Part shown: positions 1 to 7,510 of the stretch, piece after piece
Numbering within the stretch: the first letter of the stretch is position 1
Layout of the letters: every line of letters starts with the position of its first letter
Origin: Halomarina litorea
GTDB taxonomy: Archaea > Halobacteriota > Halobacteria > Halobacteriales > Haloarculaceae
Assembly: GCF_024227715.1 (NCBI RefSeq)
Contig: NZ_CP100449.1
Coordinates: 1 to 64,000 of the forward strand
Direction of reading: 5' to 3'
Length of the DNA stretch: 64,000 nucleotides
The notes under the pieces: model-generated
What the model was told of the DNA's origin: nothing
What the model saw: the letters and a program-made list of their open reading frames with translations, nothing else
The model's database searches: none
Translations under genes and position numbers: made by a program

Positions 1-110
1 TATGTAGTCTAGAAAATCTGCGGAATCTCTTTAGCCCCCACAAATTTTAAGGGAGGACGCCGCAAGCGTCCGTACGACCATGAACGGACTACTGACACTC
101 TCGAGACTCC

Positions 111-171
111 GTACGCTGTATAGTCTACACAGTCTCGGGACGGCATCGAGCCTGCACAGTTCGGGTGCGCT
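111..171. repeat. Upstream copy of parA-flanking repeat, candidate operator or parS
   Basis: GTACGCTGTA at 111-120 is followed by TAGTCTACACAGTCT up to about 135, just before parA. The same 10-mer recurs after the partner gene at 1515-1524, followed by related TCTAC/AGTCTGCAC elements. Repeats bracketing a par operon often bind the partner protein; here this is inference. Confidence 0.4.
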
Positions 172-1038
172 ATGAGCGACGTGGAACCGCGCGCGGTCAG
201 TTCAGTCATCCTGAAGGGTGGCGTCGGGAAGTCCACCATCTCCATCAACCTCGCCCGGCAGTTGGCGACGCGCCACGACGTGCTGTTCGTCGACCTCGAC
301 CCCAACGGCCACGCGACGATGGGCCTCGGTCTCGACGAGGCGTACGAGCGCGACGTGAACCTCGGCAACCTCGTCCTCGACGACCGAGACGCGACGCTCG
401 ACGACGTCGTCGTCGAGACGGACGCCGAGTTCGACGTCCTCCCGTCCTCGAACACGCTCGAACAGGTCGAGAAGGAACTCACCGGTGCCATCCAGGGGTC
501 GAGTCGCCTCCACAAACACGTGGTCGAACCCGTCCTCGGCGACCGCTACCAGTACGTCGTCATCGACCAGCCGGCGTATCCGGGGATGCTCAACAACAAC
601 GGACTGGTGGCGAGTCGGAACCTCATCGTCCCGATGACGCCCGGGTCAGAGGCTATCGGTGGGTTCCGGCGGACCGTCGACCGCCTCGTCTCGCCGCTGC
701 GCGAGTACATGGATGTCGACATCCTCGCCATCGTCCCCAACCGACTGCAAGACCGCATCGACCAGCAGACGGAGGACCGGAAACTGCTGGAGAACCTCAA
801 CACACAGGAGCACCTCGCCGAACGGCTCCCGAACTTCGCGCACATCACTCCGGAGGAATTCGAGCGCATCGACAGCGGCGAGATCGACCCACCGAGACCC
901 GGCATCCGCGAACGGAAGGCCTTCACGCAGGCCCTCGGCGAGAACGTCCCCCTGCTGGACTACGACCCCGAGAACGACCAACTCGAGCACCTGGAGGAAC
1001 TGGCGACCATCGTCGAACGCGGGGGTGTCTCTCGATGA
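172..1038 (+). CDS. parA: ParA-family partitioning ATPase
   Basis: A 288-residue ParA/Soj-type ATPase of the deviant Walker family, expected to segregate a plasmid or chromosome region by ATP-dependent DNA binding. The deviant Walker A box KGGVGKST lies at residues 15-22, the Walker A' region FVDLDPNGHA at about 39-48, and the Walker B-like YVVIDQPAY near 127. The start is the ATG at 172. It overlaps the next gene by ATGA, so the pair should be translationally coupled. The context (an accessory edge with a recombinase nearby) suggests a plasmid-type or integrated-element module rather than the housekeeping copy. The family is certain from the motifs; the cargo is inference. Confidence 0.93.
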   Translation: MSDVEPRAVSSVILKGGVGKSTISINLARQLATRHDVLFVDLDPNGHATMGLGLDEAYERDVNLGNLVLDDRDATLDDVVVETDAEFDVLPSSNTLEQVEKELTGAIQGSSRLHKHVVEPVLGDRYQYVVIDQPAYPGMLNNNGLVASRNLIVPMTPGSEAIGGFRRTVDRLVSPLREYMDVDILAIVPNRLQDRIDQQTEDRKLLENLNTQEHLAERLPNFAHITPEEFERIDSGEIDPPRPGIRERKAFTQALGENVPLLDYDPENDQLEHLEELATIVERGGVSR

Positions 1039-1409
1039 GCGACGACAACCCCTTCGCCGACCTCGACAAGTCGGTCGCCGGGGAGGAGTCCGCCCCCCGA
1101 GCGTCGGAGGGTGACGGGGAGGACGCCACGGAAGAACCCGACGCCCCGGACCCCCAGTCGACTCCCGCGTTCGAGGCGGGCAACCACCTCAACCACTCGG
1201 TGTACGTCCGCGACGAGACCTGGCAGGCGTTCGAGGACACCTACGACATCGACCTCGTCCCGACGCTCCGGCGGGCGGGCGTCGACGGCCTCTCCAAGCG
1301 GGAGTTCCACGACGCAGCACTCCGACTCGCCCGCGAGGAACCCGAACGCGTGGCCGAACTCCTCCTCGAGGAGCGGGGACTCGACCCCGACGACTACATC
1401 TCGGAGTAG
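1035..1409 (+). CDS. Small acidic ParA partner protein
   Basis: A 124-residue protein whose ATG overlaps the parA stop codon. The first 50 residues are an acidic, low-complexity tail rich in D, E, P and S. The last 70 residues look folded (HSVYVRDETWQAFEDTYD followed by helical, Leu/Arg/Glu-rich sequence ending in an acidic tail). That C-terminal part begins like a ribbon-helix-helix or short DNA-binding domain. The position directly behind ParA suggests the site-binding partner (a ParB analogue). No classical ParB/Spo0J motif is visible, so the function is inferred from position only. Confidence 0.8.
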   Translation: MSDDNPFADLDKSVAGEESAPRASEGDGEDATEEPDAPDPQSTPAFEAGNHLNHSVYVRDETWQAFEDTYDIDLVPTLRRAGVDGLSKREFHDAALRLAREEPERVAELLLEERGLDPDDYISE

Positions 1410-1788
1410 CCGCGGGCGACCGGCACTCGGAACTCCCCTCGTCCCTGCTCTCCGTGGGCTCACTACGTTCTGTGAGTTCTCCACCCTCCGTGCTCTCTCC
1501 ACACTCGACGGCGTGTACGCTGTAGGCGAAATGTATAATCTACAGAGCATGAGAAGTCTGCACAATCTATACAGAAAAAATATACTACTTCAATACTTCG
1601 ACCAGAATGCACCATACATTTTCAAATCTCTTTAGCATTGTTATGCTCTGAAGGCTGGATAATTTCTATAGACTATACCGCTTCCTAAGGCTGCTCCATG
1701 TGTCTAGTCTGGATAGTGTGTGGAACTCGGGGAGACTGACGAGGCTTCACCTGCTGTGCAGGGTGCGAAGCCTTACGATGGGCTCGCC
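1410..1788. other. AT-rich intergenic region with parA-flanking repeats
   Basis: No gene is recognised in these 379 bases between the convergent ParA partner and the split-barrel protein. The first 90 bases are GC-rich; the rest is markedly AT-rich. It holds the second GTACGCTGTA (1515-1524) and several variants of a TCTA(C/G)A/AGTCT element between 1535 and 1580 and again near 1670-1715 (TCTATAGACTATA, GTCTAGTCTGG). These resemble the elements upstream of parA, so the stretch may be a partition or replication site. Confidence 0.4.
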
Positions 1789-2664
1789 CTACCAGCGCCA
1801 TCCGAGCGGGTTCCGGACCCCGAAGTAGGCTCCCGTCCGCCGTTTCCCCTCCCAGACGAATCGGAGGGTGTCGAGGAGACTGGCGTTCCGCAGGGTGAAC
1901 GAACTGCCGGGGTCGAAGAGAAGTGTCCCCTCGTCCGCGCGGCACCGACCGCGGACGACGCGCTGTCCGAGCCGGCTCACGTCGTCGTCGTGCCAGTGGA
2001 CGAGGAGACAGCCGGGTCGCCCGTCTTCGACGGGTCCCGACCACCTCTCGATGTGGGCCTTCCCGTCGGAGACGGTGAACCCCTCGATGGGACGCGTGAC
2101 GGGGAAGCCGTCCTCGACGACGGTGAACGTCGCTCGGTCGTACTCCGTCGCCTCCGACTCGTCCATCCCGACGGCGGGCCACGGCGGGACGTGAACCCGT
2201 CCGGGTACGCCGAGTCGTTCGACGTGCTCGGGTTCGACCTCGACCACGATTCGGAGGGCGTACCAGTCGAACAGGAACCGGCCGACTTCGGAGGTCTGGG
2301 CGGCGCTCGACCGGAGGAAGGCGTCGCGTTTCGGGCCGACCGGTTCGGCCTCGATGCGCTCGCGAACGTACGCGGCGTTCGCCCGCAGGTCGTCGTCCCG
2401 GACGGTCGCGCGGCCACGGACGAGCACTCGCCCACCCTTGCCGTCGAGGAGCAGCGAGACGCGGGGGTTCGACCGGGCGGCGTCGACCTTCCCCGCGAAG
2501 GCCGGCGGGGAACTCACGACCAGTACGCCCCGGTCGTCGTCGTAGAACGGCGTCGCGGGGAACGTGACGGGTCGGTCGCCGCTCGCGGTGGCGAACTCCG
2601 CGGTGAGCGACCGGTAGACGGCATCGCGGACACGTTCCCGGGTGAAGGAGTCGAGCGTGGCCAT
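1789..2664 (-). CDS. Pyridoxamine 5'-phosphate oxidase-like split-barrel protein
   Basis: A 291-residue protein starting at the ATG at 2664 (MATLDSF); a longer frame exists but the extra N-terminus is Pro/Arg-rich shadow sequence. The first 130 residues read as an FMN/F420-binding split barrel: a strand with GVLVVSSPP, then NPRVSLLLDG and GRVLVRGRATV, the pattern of the PNPOx-like superfamily. The remainder is an additional domain with GFTVSDGKAHIERW. The substrate cannot be told. It lies 47 bases downstream of the recombinase on the same strand and could share its transcript. Confidence 0.72.
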   Translation of the reverse strand: MATLDSFTRERVRDAVYRSLTAEFATASGDRPVTFPATPFYDDDRGVLVVSSPPAFAGKVDAARSNPRVSLLLDGKGGRVLVRGRATVRDDDLRANAAYVRERIEAEPVGPKRDAFLRSSAAQTSEVGRFLFDWYALRIVVEVEPEHVERLGVPGRVHVPPWPAVGMDESEATEYDRATFTVVEDGFPVTRPIEGFTVSDGKAHIERWSGPVEDGRPGCLLVHWHDDDVSRLGQRVVRGRCRADEGTLLFDPGSSFTLRNASLLDTLRFVWEGKRRTGAYFGVRNPLGWRW

Positions 2665-2711
2665 GCCGTGGGTGTCGCCGTCCCGATACTTAACTCGTCG
2701 CCGGGGTCCCC

Positions 2712-3860
2712 CTACTCGATGTCCGCCAAATGGTCGTCGATACGCTGGGTCTTCTCCTCGGCGTCGATGTGCTGGTAGGCCGCCCGCGTCGTCGAGAGGG
2801 ACTTGTGCCGGGCGAGATCCTGTGCGTCCCCTCGGTCGCGGCGGTAGATCTCCTCCAGGATTCCCCGGCGCGCGCCGTGCAGTTGGAGGTACCCGCACTC
2901 CTCGTCCACGTCAACGCCCGCCGCGTCGGTCAGCCGTCGCATGAGCGAGCGCGCCCCCTCGGTCGTGAGTGCTGGTGGTGCGATATCGTGCTCCCGGAGG
3001 AGTGCATCGACGTCGCCGTCGACTGCGTCGAGGTGGTCGTCGAACGCACCGTCGAGTCGATCCCGCCCGGCGCGGAACTTCGAGGGGGCGTGGTCGGTCG
3101 GGAACACCGGCCAGTCGTCGCTCGCGGGCCGCTGGACGCGATACCACCGGTCGAGACCCTGCCGAGCGGGCTCCGGCAGGAGCGCGGGTTCGCGGTGCTG
3201 GTCCTTCCCGAGGACGCGCATGACGCCGCGTTCGAGGTCCACGTCCGCCCAGTGGAGGCCTTGACGACCCGTCCGGGCGTCCTTCGGGTGTCTGAGCACC
3301 TCGGCCCCCCGGACGGCGCTGTAGGCGAGGACACGCACCAGCGCACGGTCCCGAACGGGCGTCCCCGCGTCGAGGCCCCGCTCCGAGATGGCTTCGCTCG
3401 CCCGTTCGTCGACGTATCGGGTGAGGGCCCGCCGCTGATCGCGGCTCCAGAACTGCTGGTCCGTGCGGTCGCTGTCGGCGTCCTGCGGGAGTTCCTCGCG
3501 GGCCCGGTCGGCCAGCGCGGGGTTCGTCGGAAGGACGCCGTCGCGGACGGCGTACGAGAGACACCCCGAGACGTACGCGTAGTAGGTCCGGGCCGTCGAG
3601 GCGGCGATGCCCTCCTCGCCTCGCGTCCGACGTGCGAGGTGCATTGCGTACCGGGCCATGACCCGTCGGCCCTCCTCGGAGAGGTCGACGAGAGTGTACT
3701 CTCGCCCGTCCATCCACTCGAGCCAGCGCGTCAGTTCGGAGGCGGCGCTGGCGCGGTAGGTCCCGGTCGCCTCGCCCGACGCCGTCGCGCCGCGACTCTT
3801 CGAGTCGAGATACCGCGAGACGAGGTCGGAGAGGGCGTCCGGGTCGGTGCCGTCGGTCAT
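2712..3860 (-). CDS. Tyrosine recombinase / phage-type integrase
   Basis: A 382-residue integrase-family recombinase. The N-terminal 130 residues form the SAM-like core-binding domain. The catalytic domain shows the conserved Arg in YSAVRGAEVLR, a Lys in VLGKDQH, the box LHGARRG (H-x-x-R) and the terminal HKSLSTTRAAYQH carrying the nucleophilic Tyr. All catalytic residues are present, so it should be active. Full-length haloarchaeal integrases of this type are near 350-400 residues. With ParA it marks the left 4 kb as mobile or plasmid-derived. No attachment-site duplication or tRNA gene was found beside it. Confidence 0.9.
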   Translation of the reverse strand: MTDGTDPDALSDLVSRYLDSKSRGATASGEATGTYRASAASELTRWLEWMDGREYTLVDLSEEGRRVMARYAMHLARRTRGEEGIAASTARTYYAYVSGCLSYAVRDGVLPTNPALADRAREELPQDADSDRTDQQFWSRDQRRALTRYVDERASEAISERGLDAGTPVRDRALVRVLAYSAVRGAEVLRHPKDARTGRQGLHWADVDLERGVMRVLGKDQHREPALLPEPARQGLDRWYRVQRPASDDWPVFPTDHAPSKFRAGRDRLDGAFDDHLDAVDGDVDALLREHDIAPPALTTEGARSLMRRLTDAAGVDVDEECGYLQLHGARRGILEEIYRRDRGDAQDLARHKSLSTTRAAYQHIDAEEKTQRIDDHLADIE

Positions 3861-4143
3861 GGCGTCGACCGAGGACGGACGTGTACTTCAATCTACTTGG
3901 TTGTATCGACCGCACGGCTGTGGGGACTGCCGATGGCGGAGCATCCACGCCGATACACCGTATGTCGATATATCTGGGGGTGGTGTCCGCGTACCGCTGC
4001 GCCGCGTGTCTTAGACGGCCTGCCCTCTCCGTCGCGTACGGGAACGTCGCGCTCGGACCCGTCGAAACGGACGGGGAGGCGCGCGAGGCCCCCGTTCGTC
4101 GGGCGTTCGTCTCGAGAGAACTCGGCCGTCATCACCGACCGGA

Positions 4144-4163
4144 TAACACCCCTATGCCTGTAA
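4144..4163. promoter_or_regulatory. TTACA-type 20-bp imperfect palindrome, candidate operator
   Basis: TAACACCCCTATGCCTGTAA matches the palindrome at 22021-22040 (TTACAACCATATGGCTGTAA) at 16 of 20 positions. In both places it lies 46-66 bases from a GTTCGA-type palindrome, which suggests a second regulator of the purine locus. Confidence 0.4.
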
Positions 4164-4189
4164 TGTGGCGACGAGTGGGCAGGCCGGTC

Positions 4190-4206
4190 GTTTGATATAT
4201 CCGAAC
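4190..4206. promoter_or_regulatory. GTTCGA-type operator 1, in the iclR promoter
   Basis: GTTTGATATATCCGAAC is a 17-bp near-palindrome with 6-bp arms and a 5-bp AT spacer, 31-47 bases before the IclR start codon. It overlaps the TATA-like element, so binding there would block transcription: an autoregulation site. Four more sites of the same architecture occur at 5111, 12715, 21955 and 22237. Confidence 0.55.
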
Positions 4207-4236
4207 AACTAAACGGGTGGCAAGTGATGTCACCTC

Positions 4237-5049
4237 ATGGCTCCGAGACAGGACGGATCGCCGCGGACGTTGAAGACGGTCGAACGGTGTGCCCGCATCC
4301 TCGACGTCCTCGAAGCGCTCGACGGCGCCGGCGTGACCGAGGTCGCGTCCCATTTGGACATCTCGAAAAGCACCACGTACCAGTACCTCGCCACCCTCCG
4401 GCAGCAACACCTGGTCGTCAAGAAGGGCGACCGGTACGAACTCGGCCTGCAGTTCCTCCTCACGGGGGAGTACGTCCGGAACCGGAACCGGCTGTACCGG
4501 TACGGCAAGGAGGAAGTCGAGACGCTCGCCGAGTCGACCGGCGAGTACGCGAACCTGTTCACCGAACAGCACGGCATGGGCATCAACCTGTACAAGGTCC
4601 GGGGGAGCGATGCCGTCGGGAGTGGGTACCAGACCGAGAAACTCCAGCGCCCCGACCACCTCCACTGCACCGCGACGGGAAAGGCGATTCTCGCGCACCT
4701 CCCCGAGGAACGCGTCGACGAGATCGTCGACCAGCACGGCCTCCCCGCTCAGACGGTCAACACCATCACCGACCGCGCCGAACTCAAAGCGGAACTCGAC
4801 GTCGTCCGTGACCGGGGGTTCGCGTACAACGACGAGGAGGAAGTCGAGGGACTCAGAGCCGTCGGTGCCGCCGTCATCGACCGAAACGAGAACGTCCTCG
4901 GGTCGCTGAGCGTCGCCGGCCCGACGAGTCGCCTGAAGGGCAAACAGTTCGAGGACGAACTCCCAGAGGCGGTCCTGAGCGCGGCGAACCTCATCGAGGT
5001 GAACGTCAACATGGCTACGCACGGCGACGACCCGACCGGCAGGGGTTGA
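4237..5049 (+). CDS. IclR-family regulator of the purine locus
   Basis: A 270-residue IclR-family regulator. An N-terminal winged helix covers about residues 12-75 (LKTVERCARILDVLEAL; VTEVASHLDISKSTTYQYLATL is the recognition region, quoted in part: SKSTTYQYLATL). The C-terminal effector domain shows the family pattern HCTATGKAILAHLPEE and GFAYNDEEEVEGLRAVGA. It opens the purine-catabolic locus, and a 17-bp palindrome overlaps its own promoter with similar sites elsewhere in the locus. IclR proteins often control catabolic operons in response to a pathway intermediate; the effector here is probably a purine metabolite such as urate or allantoin (inference). Confidence 0.9.
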   Translation: MAPRQDGSPRTLKTVERCARILDVLEALDGAGVTEVASHLDISKSTTYQYLATLRQQHLVVKKGDRYELGLQFLLTGEYVRNRNRLYRYGKEEVETLAESTGEYANLFTEQHGMGINLYKVRGSDAVGSGYQTEKLQRPDHLHCTATGKAILAHLPEERVDEIVDQHGLPAQTVNTITDRAELKAELDVVRDRGFAYNDEEEVEGLRAVGAAVIDRNENVLGSLSVAGPTSRLKGKQFEDELPEAVLSAANLIEVNVNMATHGDDPTGRG

Positions 5050-5110
5050 TTCGCTCCGTCCCGAGGGACACCGCTGTCGACGAGTCGGACAGGCCGCCAC
5101 GTCCGAGCGT

Positions 5111-5127
5111 GTTCGAAGATATCGAAC
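5111..5127. promoter_or_regulatory. GTTCGA-type operator 2, upstream of uraD
   Basis: GTTCGAAGATATCGAAC is a perfect inverted repeat (GTTCGA, 5-bp spacer, TCGAAC), 115-131 bases upstream of the OHCU decarboxylase start and after the iclR stop. It is the clearest member of the five-site family. Confidence 0.6.
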
Positions 5128-5241
5128 GACCGGCTGCCGGTGGGCTGGCGGGAGGCGGGTCAACGGCGTGGGGACGACTCCGACCGCCGCACCGGCGGTG
5201 ATGCGAGTTGTTAAGTGGCACGTGGGCGAGGCGGGGATGGG

Positions 5242-5757
5242 ATGAACGTACGTACCATCGAGGACCTCAACGGTCTCGACGACGACGCCTTCGTGGACGA
5301 ACTGGGCGGCGTGTACGAACACTCGCCGTGGGTGGCCGAGCGCGCCACGTCGGCGCGACCGTTCGACACCGTCTCCGACCTCCACACGGCGATGGCGCGG
5401 GTCGTCCGCGAGGCCGGCGAGGCGAAACAGTTCGATCTCCTGCGAGCCCACCCGGACCTCGGCGAGCAGACGGCGCTGACCGACGCCTCGGAGGCAGAAC
5501 AGGCGTCGGCCGGGCTGGACGAACTCGGCCCCGAGCAGTACGAGGCGTTTCAACGACTGAACGAGCGGTACAAACGGCGATTCGAGTTCCCGTTCATCAT
5601 GGCCGTCGAGGGGGCGTCGCCCGACGAGATACAGGCGGCGATGGAGGCGCGCGTCGACAACGACCAGTCGACCGAGTTCCGAACCGCGCTGGAAGAGGTC
5701 GAAGAAATCGCCCGTCTCCGGCTCGACGACCGGTTTCGCGGGTCGGTGGACTCGTAG
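5242..5757 (+). CDS. uraD: 2-oxo-4-hydroxy-4-carboxy-5-ureidoimidazoline (OHCU) decarboxylase
   Basis: A 171-residue all-helical enzyme converting OHCU to S-allantoin, the last step of the urate-to-allantoin branch. The family signature RAHPDLGE (catalytic His) is at about residues 67-74, and KRRFEFPFIMAVEG follows near 115, as in other UraD proteins. The length matches the family (160-180). The ATG at 5242 is preferred over an earlier in-frame start because a TTAAG TATA-like element near 5212 places a leaderless start there. The next genes are urate oxidase and HIU hydrolase, completing the three-enzyme set. Confidence 0.93.
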   Translation: MNVRTIEDLNGLDDDAFVDELGGVYEHSPWVAERATSARPFDTVSDLHTAMARVVREAGEAKQFDLLRAHPDLGEQTALTDASEAEQASAGLDELGPEQYEAFQRLNERYKRRFEFPFIMAVEGASPDEIQAAMEARVDNDQSTEFRTALEEVEEIARLRLDDRFRGSVDS

Positions 5758-6050
5758 CCCCGCCGAACGGTCGGACGCGCGTCCTCCGGGCTGAGAGCCA
5801 CCGATACAGCGGCGGTCGCGTCGCGATGTCGCGGCCGTTCGCCCGCGAGCGGCCGCACCCCCCCGCGCAGTTCCCTCTGCGGGTCCCGGTGCAATCGCCA
5901 GCCGGCGGCCACGCGGGCCGCATCGAGGCAAACTATTTTGTACCGGCGACGGAATCCCTAACTGGACGATGAGACCACATAGCATGCGGAGTGTGAGCCG
6001 ATGAACCCGAAGACACTCGACGTCCGCCGACCGCTCGGGGGGGAGCCGAT
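5758..6050. promoter_or_regulatory. Promoter and leader of urate oxidase
   Basis: No full gene lies in these 293 bases. An AT-rich CTATTTTG at about 5931-5938 in an otherwise GC-rich stretch is a good TATA candidate. It would place the transcript start near 5962, seven bases before the first mini-ORF described at 5969-6054, not at the urate oxidase start codon. Confidence 0.45.
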
Positions 6051-6054
6051 ATGA
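5969..6054 (+). other. Two overlapping mini-ORFs leading into urate oxidase
   Basis: ATG at 5969 opens an 11-codon ORF (MRPHSMRSVSR) whose stop TGA (6002-6004) overlaps an ATG at 6001. That opens a 17-codon ORF (MNPKTLDVRRPLGGEPI) whose stop (6052-6054) overlaps the urate oxidase ATG at 6051. Both junctions are ATGA. With the TATA-like box near 5935 the first mini-ORF would be the leaderless first AUG. The chain could couple or attenuate urate oxidase translation. Alternatively it is a chance effect of GC-rich sequence. Confidence 0.4.
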
Positions 6055-7016
6055 CCGAGCACGGGTCCGCCGGCGAGCGGACGATGAACTACGGGAAAGA
6101 GCACGTCAACGTCTATCGGACGTACGCGACCCCGCTGGAGGGCGTCCGCGAGATACCCGAGTCGGCGTTCGACGGCAAGCCGAACACGCTCTTCGGGATG
6201 GAGGTGCGCGCCCAGGTCGAAGGCGAGGAGTTCCTCCCCTCCTTCCGCGACGGGGACAACACGAAGGTGGTGGCGACGGACTCGATGAAGAACTTCATCC
6301 TCCACCACGCCGGCGACTACGACGGCGCGACCATCGAGGGCTTCCTCCACTACGTCGGCGGGGCGTTCCTCCGGACCTACGACCAGATGGAGTCGGTCCG
6401 CATGTCGGCCGACGAACTCGCGTTCGACGAGCGCCCCGTGCCCGACGGTGACGGCGGCTTCGAGCCGAGCGACCTCGTCTTCCGCGTCTCCGACGACGAG
6501 TCCGCCTTCGGGGAGTTCTACCTCTCCCGGGAGGACGGCGACGTCGTCGTCGAGGAGCAACGGAGCGGCGTCACCGGCCTCGAACTCGTGAAGGTCAAGG
6601 ACAACTCCTTCGTCGGCTACGTGCACGACGAGTACACCACCCTGCCGGAACGGGAGAACCGGACGCTGTACATCAGCCTCGACATCTTCTGGCGGTACGA
6701 CGAACCCGAGGCGGCGCTGGGCGAGGACCCCACCGAGTACGTGCCGGCAGAGCAGGTCCGGGACATCGCGCAGGTGGTCTTCCACGAGCAGGACGTCAAC
6801 TCGATTCAGGACCTCATCTACCAGGTCGGACTCCGGGTGCTCGAGCGCTTCCCGCAGCTGTCGGAAGTGAGCTTCGAGGCCAACAACCGCACGTGGCTGA
6901 AGGTCCGCGACGACATGGAGGGCGACGCGAAGGTGCTGCGCGAACCGCCGCGGCCGACCGGCTTCCAGCAGTTCTCGATGGACCGGAGCGACCTCGACGA
7001 GGCCGCGGAACGATGA
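6051..7016 (+). CDS. uox: Urate oxidase (factor-independent uricase)
   Basis: A 321-residue urate oxidase oxidising urate to 5-hydroxyisourate with O2, without cofactor. Family marks: YGKEHVNVYRTY near the N-terminus, the active-site Thr/Asp region VVATDSMKNFI at about 80-90, the SFVGYVHDEYTTL segment and the C-terminal EVSFEANNRTW. The length suits a two-domain T-fold subunit (290-330). An alternative start at residue 12 (MNYGKEH) would remove a non-conserved tail. The first ATG is kept because it overlaps the upstream mini-ORF by ATGA, after a G-rich SD-like stretch. Its stop overlaps the HIU hydrolase start, so the two are coupled, sensible because 5-hydroxyisourate is unstable. Confidence 0.96.
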   Translation: MTEHGSAGERTMNYGKEHVNVYRTYATPLEGVREIPESAFDGKPNTLFGMEVRAQVEGEEFLPSFRDGDNTKVVATDSMKNFILHHAGDYDGATIEGFLHYVGGAFLRTYDQMESVRMSADELAFDERPVPDGDGGFEPSDLVFRVSDDESAFGEFYLSREDGDVVVEEQRSGVTGLELVKVKDNSFVGYVHDEYTTLPERENRTLYISLDIFWRYDEPEAALGEDPTEYVPAEQVRDIAQVVFHEQDVNSIQDLIYQVGLRVLERFPQLSEVSFEANNRTWLKVRDDMEGDAKVLREPPRPTGFQQFSMDRSDLDEAAER

Positions 7017-7360
7017 GCGCCGGCCTGACCACGCACGTCCTCGACACGAGCCGCGAGGGGCCGGCCGAGGGCGTCGAGGTGACGCTCTATCGGCTCGAGG
7101 ACGACCAGCGCGAGCAGGTCACCGCGGCGACGACGAACCACGACGGCCGCGTCGACGAGCCGTTGCTCGACGCCGACGAGATAGAGGCCGGCACCTTCGA
7201 ACTCGTCTTCGACGTGGGCACCTACTACCGCGAGGGCCCCACCGAGTCGTCGTTCCTCGACGAGGTGCCGGTACGGTTCCTGATCGACGACCCGACCGAG
7301 CACTACCACGTCCCGCTGCTCCTCTCGCAGGGTGGGTACACGACCTACCGCGGGAGCTAG
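7013..7360 (+). CDS. uraH: 5-hydroxyisourate hydrolase (transthyretin-like)
   Basis: A 115-residue HIU hydrolase of the transthyretin-related family, turning 5-hydroxyisourate into OHCU. The N-terminal LTTHVLDTSREGPAEG holds the conserved His of the HVLD motif, and the C-terminus ends with YTTYRGS, the YRGS tetrapeptide that distinguishes the enzyme from transthyretin. HYHVPLLLSQGGY precedes it. Length and ends match the family exactly. The ATGA overlap with urate oxidase fixes the start. Confidence 0.96.
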   Translation: MSAGLTTHVLDTSREGPAEGVEVTLYRLEDDQREQVTAATTNHDGRVDEPLLDADEIEAGTFELVFDVGTYYREGPTESSFLDEVPVRFLIDDPTEHYHVPLLLSQGGYTTYRGS

Positions 7361-7510
7361 AGCGCGGCCGCACCCCCGACTTCTCCGACACCGCGCGACG
7401 ACAGCCCCGGCGAGAGGTATCGACGGTCCCGACGCCGCGCGACGACCGTCGCGCGCCCGAGACGGTTCCTCGCCGGACCGGCCCCTCCGGCACGCCGCGC
7501 CGCGCGGCGG

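Larger units (their letters stand above)
3861..4236. other. Divergent intergenic region: recombinase and IclR promoters
   Basis: The region holds no gene. It contains two palindromes ahead of the IclR gene, at 4144-4163 and 4190-4206, listed separately, and a TATA-like TGATATAT inside the second. The left part must carry the recombinase promoter; nothing else is recognised. Confidence 0.5.

Noticed and set aside
4132-5985. 617-residue minus-strand open frame across iclR and uraD
   Set aside because: It is antisense to two recognisable genes and has no family features; long antisense frames are expected at this GC content.
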